From: Pseudoalteromonas amylolytica
Lineage (GTDB): Bacteria; Pseudomonadota; Gammaproteobacteria; Enterobacterales; Alteromonadaceae
Assembly (NCBI RefSeq): GCF_001854605.1
Contig: NZ_MKJU01000035.1
Span: forward strand, 1 to 64,000
DNA length: 64,000 nucleotides
Reading direction: 5' to 3'
Below, one piece after another: positions 55,589 through 64,000 of this stretch. The number at the start of each line of letters is the position of its first letter. The first letter of the stretch is position 1. The notes beneath the pieces are model-generated. The model was not told the origin of the DNA and searched no databases. It saw only the letters and a program-made list of their open reading frames with translations. Both the position numbers and the translations under genes were made by a program.

Positions 55589-56932
55589 ATGGCGAACAAT
55601 AGCAAAAAGCGTTGGCTGATACTCCTGCCTTTGCTCGGTATCCTAGTGTTACTGGTATTAGTAAAACTAAAATCAGCGCCAAAACAAGTGGCTGATGGGG
55701 CGGTAGCACCAACGGTGACAGTGGGGGTCGCTAAAGCGCGTATGTTACAGCAAAGCATTGTTGGCTATGGTCGTGCTCAAGCCAAGCAAATATGGCGTGC
55801 GGTGTCTGAGGTTGAAGGTCGGGTGATATATAAACACCCAGATTTAGAAGTAGGCGCGTTATTAAAAGCCGACACGGTGCTGCTCAAGATAGACCCAGCC
55901 GATTATGAACTAAAGCTAGCACAAGCTAAATATGATTTGAGTTCAGCTCAAGCACGTGCAGATATGATTGAGTTTAATCAGCAAAAGATGATGCAGTCAT
56001 TGCGCTTGGAGTCGGAACGGCTGGATATTTTACGCCAAGAGCTAAAGCGCAAGACCGAGCTACTCAAAAAAGGCTCTGTGTCGCAATCTGTGGTGGATCA
56101 GCAGCAAAGTCAGGTCTTTTCGCAACAACAAAAAGTACTAGAATTGAAAACCAGTGTTGACCTTATTCCTTCTGATTTGGCGGTGGTACAGGCAAGTGTG
56201 TTGGCGCAGCAGGCTCGGGTTAAAGAAGCACAGCTGAAGCTCAGTAAAACAATCATCACTTTGCCACAGGATAGCCGCATCACACAGGTGAATATTGAGC
56301 TACAGCAGGTTGCCACACTACGTGCAACATTACTTGAGGCGCGTCATTTGGGGGTTGTGAAAGTGAACGCGCAATTTAACCACTCTCACGCTCGCGCTTT
56401 ACTCAGCCAAGTTTGGCAAAATCAGCAGAACAAAGCCCAGGGGTTTCCAGATGTGCGCACGCTGCCGCTGCAAGCAACGCTGTCGTACTACACAGGTGTC
56501 GTTGAAACAGAGGCTAAACAGGCCGATTCCATCATACATTGGCCAGCTAAAGTGACGCGTATTACACAAGGAGGTGAAGCGCACAGCAATAGTTTACAAA
56601 TGACGCTAGAGACCACAAATCAGTGGCTGAACTTTGATCCAATTAAACAGCCGCCTTTACTAGAGGACATGTTTGCTGAAGTGAAGGTTGCCAGTCCTTC
56701 AAACGCTTATCTGAGTGTGCCACTTTCAGCGCTTAGAGATACGCAAGTGTTTGTTGTTGAACATGGAGTGTTGCGTAAAAAGCCTGTGGAGGTGCTGTTT
56801 ACCACCGAGCAGTATGCCGCCATAGACAGCCAACTTGCAGGGACAGTACAGGTCGGTGAACAGGTATTATTATCGGATATTTTACCCACGCTCGATGGTA
56901 TGCAAGTGCGTGTTGTGGAGACGTTCCCATGA
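55589..56932 (+). CDS. RND efflux periplasmic adaptor
   Basis: About 447 residues from the ATG at 55589 (MANNSKKRW) with GAGGAG upstream. One N-terminal membrane helix, lipoyl-like and barrel domains split by a coiled-coil hairpin (about 115-235). It links the inner-membrane pump to an outer-membrane channel; no such channel gene is here. Its end overlaps the pump start by 4 bases. Confidence 0.92.
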   Translation: MANNSKKRWLILLPLLGILVLLVLVKLKSAPKQVADGAVAPTVTVGVAKARMLQQSIVGYGRAQAKQIWRAVSEVEGRVIYKHPDLEVGALLKADTVLLKIDPADYELKLAQAKYDLSSAQARADMIEFNQQKMMQSLRLESERLDILRQELKRKTELLKKGSVSQSVVDQQQSQVFSQQQKVLELKTSVDLIPSDLAVVQASVLAQQARVKEAQLKLSKTIITLPQDSRITQVNIELQQVATLRATLLEARHLGVVKVNAQFNHSHARALLSQVWQNQQNKAQGFPDVRTLPLQATLSYYTGVVETEAKQADSIIHWPAKVTRITQGGEAHSNSLQMTLETTNQWLNFDPIKQPPLLEDMFAEVKVASPSNAYLSVPLSALRDTQVFVVEHGVLRKKPVEVLFTTEQYAAIDSQLAGTVQVGEQVLLSDILPTLDGMQVRVVETFP

Positions 56933-59900
56933 TTGCTTTTTTTGCTCGCCACCCAACTGCAGCTAACTTATTGATGCTGATGATTTGTATCGCGGGTTTG
57001 GTTGCGCTGCCAGATCTTAAACGGGAGACCTTTCCTGAGTTTAGTCGCGATAAAGTAAAGGTGAGTGTGGTTTACCCAGGCGCAAGCCCTAGTGAAGTGG
57101 AACAAGCATTATGCGTTGTGATGGAAGAAGCGATAGATAGTGTTAATGGCATAGCAACACAAAGTTGTGAATCACGAGAAGGTGTTGCGAACTTGACGGT
57201 TGAAGCACAGGAGGGCATAGCTGCAACGACATTGTTACAAGATGTGAAGACCCAAATTGATGCGATTGATAACTTCCCACAACAGATAGAAGCGCCTATC
57301 GTCCAAGAGTTAGGTCGTGATCAACATTTGATTTCACTGGTGGTGGGGGCGGCGTTGCCCTTGCACGAGCTAAAGCGCTATGCACAGCAACTGAAAGACA
57401 AGTTAAAGCGCCAAACCAATATCGACATCGTAGATATTGAGGGGTTTTCGGACCAGCAGATCCAAGTTGAGCTGTCGTTATTTAAATTGCGCGAATATGG
57501 ATTGTCGGCAAATGATTTGGTGGTTTTGCTGCAAAAGCAGAATATCAAGCTGCCGCTTGGAGAGATAAGCGAAGATGGTAAAACGATGGCAGTGCGCTTT
57601 GACCAACAGCGAGTGACCGCCCAAGATTTGGCGGGTTTGGTGATAAAAAGCCACAGAAATGGTGAACAAATCTATGTGCGTGATGTGGCCACTCTCAGTG
57701 AAAGTTTTGAACTGGACGAAGAGCAAGTGGTGTTTAATGGCCAGCGTGTTGCCTTACTGAGTATTAAAAAAGCGAAGCATCAGGATGCAATCAAACTGGT
57801 GGATGAAGTTAGCCAGTTTGTTGAACAGCAGCAAAAGCTTGCCCCACAAGGCGTCACACTGACGCTGACACAAAATACTGCGCAAATTATAGAAGACAGA
57901 CTGACGATGTTGTTGGGCAATGGCTGGCAAGGTTTTGTATTGGTACTGGTGGTGATGTATTTGTTTTTCTCATTCAGATATTCCTTTTGGGTGTCTATGG
58001 GGTTACCAGTTTCGTTTCTAGGGGCTTTTGCATTGATGGCGCTGATGGGCGTCAGCATCAATATGATCTCTATGGTTGCCTTACTCATGTCGATTGGCAT
58101 CTTGATGGACGATGCTATTGTGATAGCCGAGAGTATTGCTACTAAGGTTGAACAAGGCCAAGCGCTTGATGCTGATGTCATTAAAGGGGTGACACAAGTC
58201 GCGCCGGGGGTATTCTCATCTTTTTTGACGACAATAGCAGTATTTGTGGGGTTGGCGTTTATCAGTGGTGACATAGGCAAGGTATTAAAAGACATTCCGT
58301 TGGTTCTTATTGCTACTATTTTTGTCAGTATCATTGAGGCGTTCTTCATCTTGCCTAACCACTTACTGCATTCGCTGCGGCACAATCAACAGCAAGCGTC
58401 TTCCTCTTGGCGCTTCAAACAAAGCTTTACGCGTGCATTTGAGCAGTTCAGAGCAACGGCTTTGACAAAGTCGGTTCATTGGTGTGTGCAGCAACGTTAT
58501 CTATTTATTGGTGCCGTATTACTGCTGTTTTTTACTTCAGTCGCTTTAATGGCTGGCGGCATCGTCAAGTTTAAGGCCTTTCCACAACTTGAGGGAGACA
58601 CATTGGAAGTTCGTTTGTTGCTGCCGCCGGGCAGTACATTGTCTGATACTCAAGCGGTGGTAGCAAAGTACACTCAGGCATTGACTCGTGTTGATAACGA
58701 GCTGTCAAAGCTCGAAAGCAGCCCATTGGTTGAACATTTGACAGTGCAGTACAATCGTAATTCCGATGCTTATGAACAAGGAGAACATCTTGCAACCATA
58801 CGGGTGGATTTACTGACAGCGCAGCAACGTCGTACCCAAATGACGCAGTTAATTGAGCTGTGGCGAGCACAGGTTAGCGACGTTTCTGGCTTAAGAGCGG
58901 TATCATTTAAAGAGCCGACACTTGGGCCTGCGGGACGCGCCATAGAAATAAGGCTACATGGCGAACAGCTCAGCGATTTAATGACTGCTTCTGAAACACT
59001 CAAGGCTCAGTTAGCCCAATATGTGGGTGTAACTAATGTGATGGATGACTTACGATTGGGTAAGCATGAATGGCGCGTTAGCTTGAAGCCGGGGGCGCTA
59101 TCACTTGGTATTGATGGCAACGCGATCGCGACACAATTGCGCAGTGCGTTGTTTGGTCAAATTGCCACCGAAGTACAACGAGATAATACCAGCATTGAGG
59201 TATATGTGCGCTTGCAAGAGCGTGATAAAAGCAGCGTTGATAGTTTATTGAACTACCCCATCACATTGAATACAGGTCAGCAGGTGCCGCTGGGAAACCT
59301 TGCACAACTAAGTCTTGAGCAAGATGTCACACGAGTAAACCGTGTAGATGGCCAACGTACAGTGACGATTACTGCAGATGTTGATGCACTGCTAGCCAAT
59401 ACCAATGAAGTCATCAGCCAGCTACAAAAACAGGCAATTACCCCTTTGCTGGCACAGAACCCGCAATTAAGCGTCAGTTATGAAGGTGAAATAAAAACGG
59501 GCACGCAAACAGGGCAGTCAATGGCTGGCAAGTTTTTATTGGGGTTGGTGGCTGTATTTGTGATCTTGAGTTTCCAATTTCGCAGTTATTTTGAGCCGAT
59601 TATGGTCATGTTGGCTATACCTTTGGCTTTGATTGGTGTGGTGTGGGGGCACTTTTTGCTCGGTTTTGACTTATCTATGCCCAGTATGATCGGCTTCATC
59701 TCTTTGGCGGGAATCGTAGTGAATGATTCAATTTTGCTGGTCGCCTTCATAAAAGATCATGAAAGTGATGGTCAGAGCTTGGAAAAAGCCGCTGTGATGG
59801 CTGCAAAAGCACGATTTAGAGCCATATTTATTACCTCTGCCACCACCATAGCGGGCACTTTACCATTGCTGCTTGAAACCAGTTTACAAGCACAGGTTGT

Positions 59901-60045
59901 GCAGCCTCTGGTGGTGAGTATGGTGTTTGGCATGGCGCTGTCTACTTTATTGATTGTGTTTGTTTTACCGTCGATATACGTGCTGTTGGAAGATTTTAAT
60001 TTAACCTCTAAGCATCATTTGCACGATGGCTTATCATCAACCTAA
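56929..60045 (+). CDS. RND efflux pump (inner-membrane)
   Basis: A 1038-residue, 12-span proton-driven exporter with the two large periplasmic loops of the AcrB superfamily. The TM4 proton-relay region (GILMDDAIVIAES) and the mirror motif (GIVVNDSILLVAF) are present. It belongs with the adaptor and TetR gene; drug or lipid-type substrates are possible. Its end overlaps the convergent HD-GYP gene by 38 bases. Confidence 0.94.
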   Translation: MIAFFARHPTAANLLMLMICIAGLVALPDLKRETFPEFSRDKVKVSVVYPGASPSEVEQALCVVMEEAIDSVNGIATQSCESREGVANLTVEAQEGIAATTLLQDVKTQIDAIDNFPQQIEAPIVQELGRDQHLISLVVGAALPLHELKRYAQQLKDKLKRQTNIDIVDIEGFSDQQIQVELSLFKLREYGLSANDLVVLLQKQNIKLPLGEISEDGKTMAVRFDQQRVTAQDLAGLVIKSHRNGEQIYVRDVATLSESFELDEEQVVFNGQRVALLSIKKAKHQDAIKLVDEVSQFVEQQQKLAPQGVTLTLTQNTAQIIEDRLTMLLGNGWQGFVLVLVVMYLFFSFRYSFWVSMGLPVSFLGAFALMALMGVSINMISMVALLMSIGILMDDAIVIAESIATKVEQGQALDADVIKGVTQVAPGVFSSFLTTIAVFVGLAFISGDIGKVLKDIPLVLIATIFVSIIEAFFILPNHLLHSLRHNQQQASSSWRFKQSFTRAFEQFRATALTKSVHWCVQQRYLFIGAVLLLFFTSVALMAGGIVKFKAFPQLEGDTLEVRLLLPPGSTLSDTQAVVAKYTQALTRVDNELSKLESSPLVEHLTVQYNRNSDAYEQGEHLATIRVDLLTAQQRRTQMTQLIELWRAQVSDVSGLRAVSFKEPTLGPAGRAIEIRLHGEQLSDLMTASETLKAQLAQYVGVTNVMDDLRLGKHEWRVSLKPGALSLGIDGNAIATQLRSALFGQIATEVQRDNTSIEVYVRLQERDKSSVDSLLNYPITLNTGQQVPLGNLAQLSLEQDVTRVNRVDGQRTVTITADVDALLANTNEVISQLQKQAITPLLAQNPQLSVSYEGEIKTGTQTGQSMAGKFLLGLVAVFVILSFQFRSYFEPIMVMLAIPLALIGVVWGHFLLGFDLSMPSMIGFISLAGIVVNDSILLVAFIKDHESDGQSLEKAAVMAAKARFRAIFITSATTIAGTLPLLLETSLQAQVVQPLVVSMVFGMALSTLLIVFVLPSIYVLLEDFNLTSKHHLHDGLSST

Positions 60046-61351
60046 AGGGGGTGGGTTTGTGATGCTCCAGTTGTTTTAGTTTTGCAATAGAAACTTTGGT
60101 AAACACATGCCCCTTTGGTAGCAGCATGATCCCCTGGTGGTTGTGTACGGGAAGACCCAATATCATACCAGGTTGAAGTTGTTCACTATTTAGGATCTGC
60201 ATTGAGCCCGCTTGTTCATTTTGCCGCTTGTGTAGCTGTCTTGCACAAGCCTCTAGCGCAGATACGATGCACGGGTTATAAAGGTGTTCGCTAAATGCTT
60301 TTATGTGGGACAGTGCGTCTAGCTGCTTTTCATCATCAGGCTTTTGGTTTAATGCCATGTATTGCCAGTAGTCTCTGGCTACGGCAAGAATTTGCGCGCA
60401 GATTGGAATTGCATTGTGCTTAAGTCCTTTGGGTATGCCTTCACCATTGTATTTTTCATATTGATGAAAAATAGCTTCGGTTACGTCATTCAAGTGTTGT
60501 GCAGGCATAAGCATAAGCTGTGCGGTGGCAGGATGGGTGTAGTAAAGCTTTTTTTGTTGATCTGTTAATTGACTGGTTGGCACCTTGTACAGCGCAGGAT
60601 CCATCGCAAGCAATCCAACTTGCGCTAAAAACCCTGCCATCCCCGCAGTTTCTATTTTTTCTCTGTTCAGCTTTAGGTATTTGGCGATTAAGCGACAGGT
60701 TTTTGCGATATTACTTGCCAGTTTGCCATCTATATACGGGTTGGCGTTGATAAAGTTATAAAGTAGCTCAACCGTCGCTTGGTGTTCATGTTGCTCATGT
60801 TTATGTTTTACTTCGAGCTTTTTGAGCACCTGTTTGATTTGTTGTGTGCGTTTTTCTACCAGTTGCTCAAGAGAATGGTTTAACTCATTGAGCTGTTTAT
60901 TTTGCTCAAGCACATGTGCTTGTAAAATAGAATTATGTTTGGTTAAGCGGTATTTATCTATCGCTTGTTTAACGGCATGAACTAAGTGATCATTTTCCCA
61001 CGGTTTGTTCATATAGGCGTGGATTTTGGCTTTATTTATGGCACCTATAGTGGCTTCTATATCCGCATAACCAGTTAGCAGCATACGTTGTGAATCCGGT
61101 GATGTGCTCATCGCCTTGGTTAAAAATTCCAGCCCATCCATGTTTGGCATTCTCATGTCGCTTATCACGACGTCAAACTCCTGATTCTGCATTGCAGCCA
61201 ATGCGTCTTCACCTGAAGTAAACGTAGTCGTTTGTATTTTATGATGATTTAGTAGGCGCGATAGAGCTCGTAGTACGCTTGGTTCATCGTCCAAAAGCAG
61301 TACATGTGCTGGGCGTTTTTCAAGTTGACTGAGCTTTTCAATATCTTGCAT
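60008..61351 (-). CDS. response regulator with degenerate HD-GYP domain (HnoD-like)
   Basis: A 447-residue protein: receiver with Asp65 (VVISDMRMPNMDG) and Lys116, a coiled coil (about 140-190), then an HD-GYP domain without its catalytic HD: the HDIGK position reads AQVGLLA, and GYP reads GIP. So it should not cut c-di-GMP. This matches HnoD of the Shewanella NO-signalling network, a degenerate HD-GYP regulator. It is divergent from an HDOD protein, H-NOX and its kinase. No strong ribosome site. Confidence 0.85.
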   Translation of the reverse strand: MQDIEKLSQLEKRPAHVLLLDDEPSVLRALSRLLNHHKIQTTTFTSGEDALAAMQNQEFDVVISDMRMPNMDGLEFLTKAMSTSPDSQRMLLTGYADIEATIGAINKAKIHAYMNKPWENDHLVHAVKQAIDKYRLTKHNSILQAHVLEQNKQLNELNHSLEQLVEKRTQQIKQVLKKLEVKHKHEQHEHQATVELLYNFINANPYIDGKLASNIAKTCRLIAKYLKLNREKIETAGMAGFLAQVGLLAMDPALYKVPTSQLTDQQKKLYYTHPATAQLMLMPAQHLNDVTEAIFHQYEKYNGEGIPKGLKHNAIPICAQILAVARDYWQYMALNQKPDDEKQLDALSHIKAFSEHLYNPCIVSALEACARQLHKRQNEQAGSMQILNSEQLQPGMILGLPVHNHQGIMLLPKGHVFTKVSIAKLKQLEHHKPTPFRLMISHRANDA

Positions 61352-61440
61352 AAAAAACAGGAGATTACAAAAATATGTATGTAAATAAATTTAGACTAAG
61401 CTGTCTATATACACAATTTCCCATGGCAGGATAAGGTTGC

Positions 61441-62565
61441 ATGACGGAGCAGACGATAAATATTTTGCTGGTAGATGACGATGAATTGGTGCTCAAAGCG
61501 CTGTCTCGTTCATTAAGCCGCCTGTATGAACATGCAGTTATTGTCAGTTTGCAACACAGCGAAGAGTTTGAACGGTGTCTTCATGAACAGGGAGAGCCCG
61601 ACATTATTTTTTGTGAAGTACAACTGGGGGCGGTCTCAGGCCTAGATGTATTGTCGCGCGCGAAGGTGCTATGCCCATGTGCGATTAGATGTTTATTGAG
61701 TGGTGATCTTCAGGAAGAATACCGTTTTCAGGTGAATGATACGATTCATTTCCATTTGGTTAAGCCATTCACTCTCACCCATCTGCAACAAGTCATCACC
61801 AATACTTTGATCCTTAAGAGTCTACCCTTATCTAAGCTCACGAGAGTCAAACTTGGACAGATAGCCGGATTACCTTGTCTAACGGCAAGCATATCAGGGT
61901 TGATGGAAGCATTGCAGCATGGCTCTCCCGATATTAATGAGTTGGTTGAACTGCTAAATCATGACCCAGCATTGGTGGGTAAGCTGCTACAAATCGCAAA
62001 CTCTGCGTTTATGGGATATCAAACACATACGGCGGATGTAAAAGAGGCGATTGTGAGAATTGGCTTGGTTGCGTTGAAGGCTTTGGTTACCTGCTATGAG
62101 ATGTCACAATTATTTATTAATCGTTTGAAACAAGCCCAAATTGAAGCATTGATTGATGAAGCGTTGGAAAAGGCATTAATGGTGAAGTCGCTTACGCGCT
62201 ATTTGAAACAAAGTAGCGACAAACAGCAAAACGCTTTCGCTTGCTGTTTGTTAAGCGCTGTTGGGGTCTTGACCAAAGAATGTGTGTTACCAAGGCATGC
62301 ATCTAACTCAGTTTCTAGCTATGCATTGGCTGCCTATTTACTTGCGCTGTGGGGGTTTGATGAGTCTTTGGTTCGCGCTCAATTGGTTAATGATTTACCC
62401 CCCGAACCTTATGTCTCATTGACTTTGCTTCATGCAATATCAGAGCAAGTGACGCAAAAAAAAGCATTTGATCTTACTCCTGAGCTTTATTCACGACTAC
62501 AAGTGTGTGCGCAGTATGATGCTGTAAAGGCATGGTATCAGGAGAGAGAGCATAAGGTTGAGTGA
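61441..62565 (+). CDS. receiver-HDOD protein with Glu in the phospho-acceptor site
   Basis: A 374-residue protein. Receiver domain (about 1-120) with acidic pocket Asp12-Asp13, Ser87 and Lys108, but the acceptor position is Glu59 (IIFCEVQLG) instead of Asp. HDOD domain from about residue 125 to 330 (LPCLTASISGLMEALQ, DPALVGKLLQIANSAF). The Glu suggests it is locked in an active-like state, or is not phosphorylated. It lies 3 bases before the H-NOX gene, so they are one operon. HDOD roles vary; here NO output is likely. Confidence 0.87.
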   Translation: MTEQTINILLVDDDELVLKALSRSLSRLYEHAVIVSLQHSEEFERCLHEQGEPDIIFCEVQLGAVSGLDVLSRAKVLCPCAIRCLLSGDLQEEYRFQVNDTIHFHLVKPFTLTHLQQVITNTLILKSLPLSKLTRVKLGQIAGLPCLTASISGLMEALQHGSPDINELVELLNHDPALVGKLLQIANSAFMGYQTHTADVKEAIVRIGLVALKALVTCYEMSQLFINRLKQAQIEALIDEALEKALMVKSLTRYLKQSSDKQQNAFACCLLSAVGVLTKECVLPRHASNSVSSYALAAYLLALWGFDESLVRAQLVNDLPPEPYVSLTLLHAISEQVTQKKAFDLTPELYSRLQVCAQYDAVKAWYQEREHKVE

Positions 62566-62568
62566 ATC

Positions 62569-63123
62569 ATGAAAGGGATTATTTTTAGAGGGTTAGAAGA
62601 GCTGGTTGTAACATCACACGATATTGCAGTGTGGGAAAAGTTACTGGAAAAACATGCACCGGCAGACAGAGTTTATGTGTCTGCAAAAAATTACCCAGAT
62701 GAAGAACTTTTTGCTTTAGCGCAAGAGGTTGCAATTGTTGTAGATAAACCTCTACCGGACGTATTGAGAACGTTCGGGGAGTTTTTATTTACTTATTTAA
62801 CGCACAAACATCGCGAGATATTAGATCAGTTTGACGGTTTTAGTTCGTTAATAATGAGTATTGATACGGTCATTCATGCTGAAGTTGCCAAGCTATATCA
62901 TGAACCTAATTTGCCAGAAATTCGCTGTGAAAGAATAGATGATAGCCATATTCTGATGTTTTACTGCTCTAAGAGGAAACTATGTTTTTGTGCTGAGGGG
63001 CTCATTCACGGTGCTGCAGAATATTACCAAATGAACGTGAATATTGAACATCAAAAGTGTATGCATCAAGGCGCCGCCGAATGTACTTTGCTGCTTAGTT
63101 TCGGGGAAAAAAAACATGGTTAA
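62569..63123 (+). CDS. hnoX: H-NOX heme nitric-oxide sensor
   Basis: A 184-residue heme protein. The proximal heme ligand is His103 (VIHAEV), with Pro116 and the YxSxR propionate-binding motif (Tyr132, Ser134, Arg136). Cys139, His161, Cys164 and Cys172 match the zinc-binding residues of the Shewanella H-NOX protein. It binds NO and inhibits the partner kinase; the zinc site also gives thiol sensing in relatives. It overlaps the kinase gene by 8 bases. Confidence 0.94.
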   Translation: MKGIIFRGLEELVVTSHDIAVWEKLLEKHAPADRVYVSAKNYPDEELFALAQEVAIVVDKPLPDVLRTFGEFLFTYLTHKHREILDQFDGFSSLIMSIDTVIHAEVAKLYHEPNLPEIRCERIDDSHILMFYCSKRKLCFCAEGLIHGAAEYYQMNVNIEHQKCMHQGAAECTLLLSFGEKKHG

Positions 63124-64000
63124 ATCAACCGATGAATACTATCGAGCTTATCTAAGAGAGAAACAAGCCAGAGATGAACTAGAGCAAATTCTTGAAGAAA
63201 AAACCAGAGAGTTATATCAATCAAACAAAGCATTAGAAGAGAAAATTACGCAGTTACAGAGTCAGCAAGCAGTGCTCATGCAGACTGAGAAAATGGCGAC
63301 TTTGGGCACACTATCAGCAGGGGTAGCCCATGAAATTAATAATCCTTTAGCTTATGCTATGAGTAATCTAGAAAGCTTGAATTATGTAAAGCCTGTAATT
63401 GCTGAACTGTTAGTGATCGCAAAAAATGTTTTAGATGAAAAACTTAGTCCTGAAGAACTGCACATAGCGTTGCATCGGCTAAATCAACAGCAGTCATTTG
63501 ACTTTTTGCTAGGGGATATTGATGAATTGCTAGATGATGCGCAAGAGGGGCTTAAAAGAATAGGCGCGATTGTTAAAAATTTACTGAGTTTTGCTAGACC
63601 GAAAAACAACTTGTTGGCGATGGCGGATATTGGCGAGTCTTTGGAAGGTGCGATCAAGCTGTTACATAATCAACTTAAAAACACCCACCTTATATGTAAC
63701 ATACAACCTATACCACTAAGCTACTGCAATTTAGCTGCGCTCAATCAGGTGTTTGTCAACTTACTGTTAAATGCACAACAAGCGTGTGAAGGGAGTGTGC
63801 AAAAGGCGGAAATAGTGGTGGAGTTATTCTGTGAACAAGACAGCATTTATCTGAGCGTTGCAGATAATGGCTGCGGTATGAGTGAACAAACCAAAGAACA
63901 TATTTTTGAACCCTTCTTTACGACCAAACCTGTGGGTCAAGGAACTGGTATGGGGATGGCTATTGTCTATGGCATAATTACTGAGCATCAAGGGGTTATT
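63116..64000 (+). CDS. hnoK: H-NOX-associated histidine kinase (HnoK), 5' part
   Basis: An ATG at 63116, overlapping the end of H-NOX by 8 bases, opens a frame that runs off the window (295 codons seen). It is a soluble kinase: an N-terminal coiled coil (about 10-50), His72 in GVAHEINNPLAY, then the ATP-binding boxes NLLLNAQQA, DNGCGM and GQGTGMGMAI. H-NOX with NO would lower its activity; the targets would be the HnoD-like regulator and others. Confidence 0.92.
   Translation, partial: MVKSTDEYYRAYLREKQARDELEQILEEKTRELYQSNKALEEKITQLQSQQAVLMQTEKMATLGTLSAGVAHEINNPLAYAMSNLESLNYVKPVIAELLVIAKNVLDEKLSPEELHIALHRLNQQQSFDFLLGDIDELLDDAQEGLKRIGAIVKNLLSFARPKNNLLAMADIGESLEGAIKLLHNQLKNTHLICNIQPIPLSYCNLAALNQVFVNLLLNAQQACEGSVQKAEIVVELFCEQDSIYLSVADNGCGMSEQTKEHIFEPFFTTKPVGQGTGMGMAIVYGIITEHQGVI

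Noticed and set aside
1..64000. rRNA, tRNA, CRISPR, complete IS elements, prophage
   Set aside because: None recognised while reading; no transposase or integrase frame is present.

Overview
The window looks like chromosome of a marine gammaproteobacterium of the Alteromonadales, most likely Pseudoalteromonas or a close relative. This is an inference from moderate GC, many TonB/TPR/EAL/HD-type proteins, a betIBA cluster with a TorF-type porin, an H-NOX signalling cluster and the general gene style. No rRNA, tRNA, CRISPR array, intact insertion sequence or prophage was seen.

Layout. 1-4.2 kb: small redox and stress genes. These are a DUF1272 Cys-rich protein, a VOC-fold protein, a secreted cupin, a GFA-like protein, an NAD(P)H/flavin oxidoreductase and a LysR regulator. 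Two of them (VOC and oxidoreductase) have SoxR-type promoters: an 18-bp sox box inside a 19-bp spacer. 4.3-10.9 kb: a secreted amidohydrolase, threonine aldolase (ltaE), a small secreted protein, a secreted fibrinogen-like-domain protein and a TPR-histidine kinase. 10.9-15.5 kb: LysR divergent from hutH-hutU (histidine to urocanate to imidazolone propionate). 15.6-17.3 kb: a compact redox unit of a MarR regulator with a C-terminal four-Cys tail, divergent from a thioredoxin-like protein and a secreted protein, with matched operators. 17.4-22.4 kb: small membrane proteins, a lipoprotein pair and a second amidohydrolase.

22.8-28.7 kb: betI-betB-betA-BCCT transporter-TorF porin, a complete choline uptake and glycine-betaine synthesis unit with a perfect BetI-type operator. 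28.7-33.4 kb: an AT-rich stretch with gene fragments and a 1259-residue lipoprotein, probably acquired. 33.5-40.2 kb: a third amidohydrolase, a membrane-bound AraC-type regulator, and a TonB receptor paired with a TPR-sulfotransferase. 40.7-46.4 kb: an AhpD-like protein divergent from a MarR regulator around a 20-bp palindrome, a broken oligopeptidase B gene, and small secreted or lipoprotein genes. 46.7-53 kb: a GAF-PAS-GGDEF-EAL protein, a NarL-type two-component pair divergent from a membrane protein, and ferrochelatase. 53.3-60 kb: a PAS-methyl-accepting protein and a TetR-regulated RND efflux pair.

60-64 kb is the most interesting part. It holds a response regulator with a degenerate HD-GYP domain (HnoD-like), a receiver-HDOD protein whose phospho-acceptor Asp is replaced by Glu, a heme-NO sensor (H-NOX) with the expected heme and zinc residues, and its overlapping histidine kinase, which runs off the window edge. 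Together they look like a nitric-oxide signalling network with an unusual HDOD branch.
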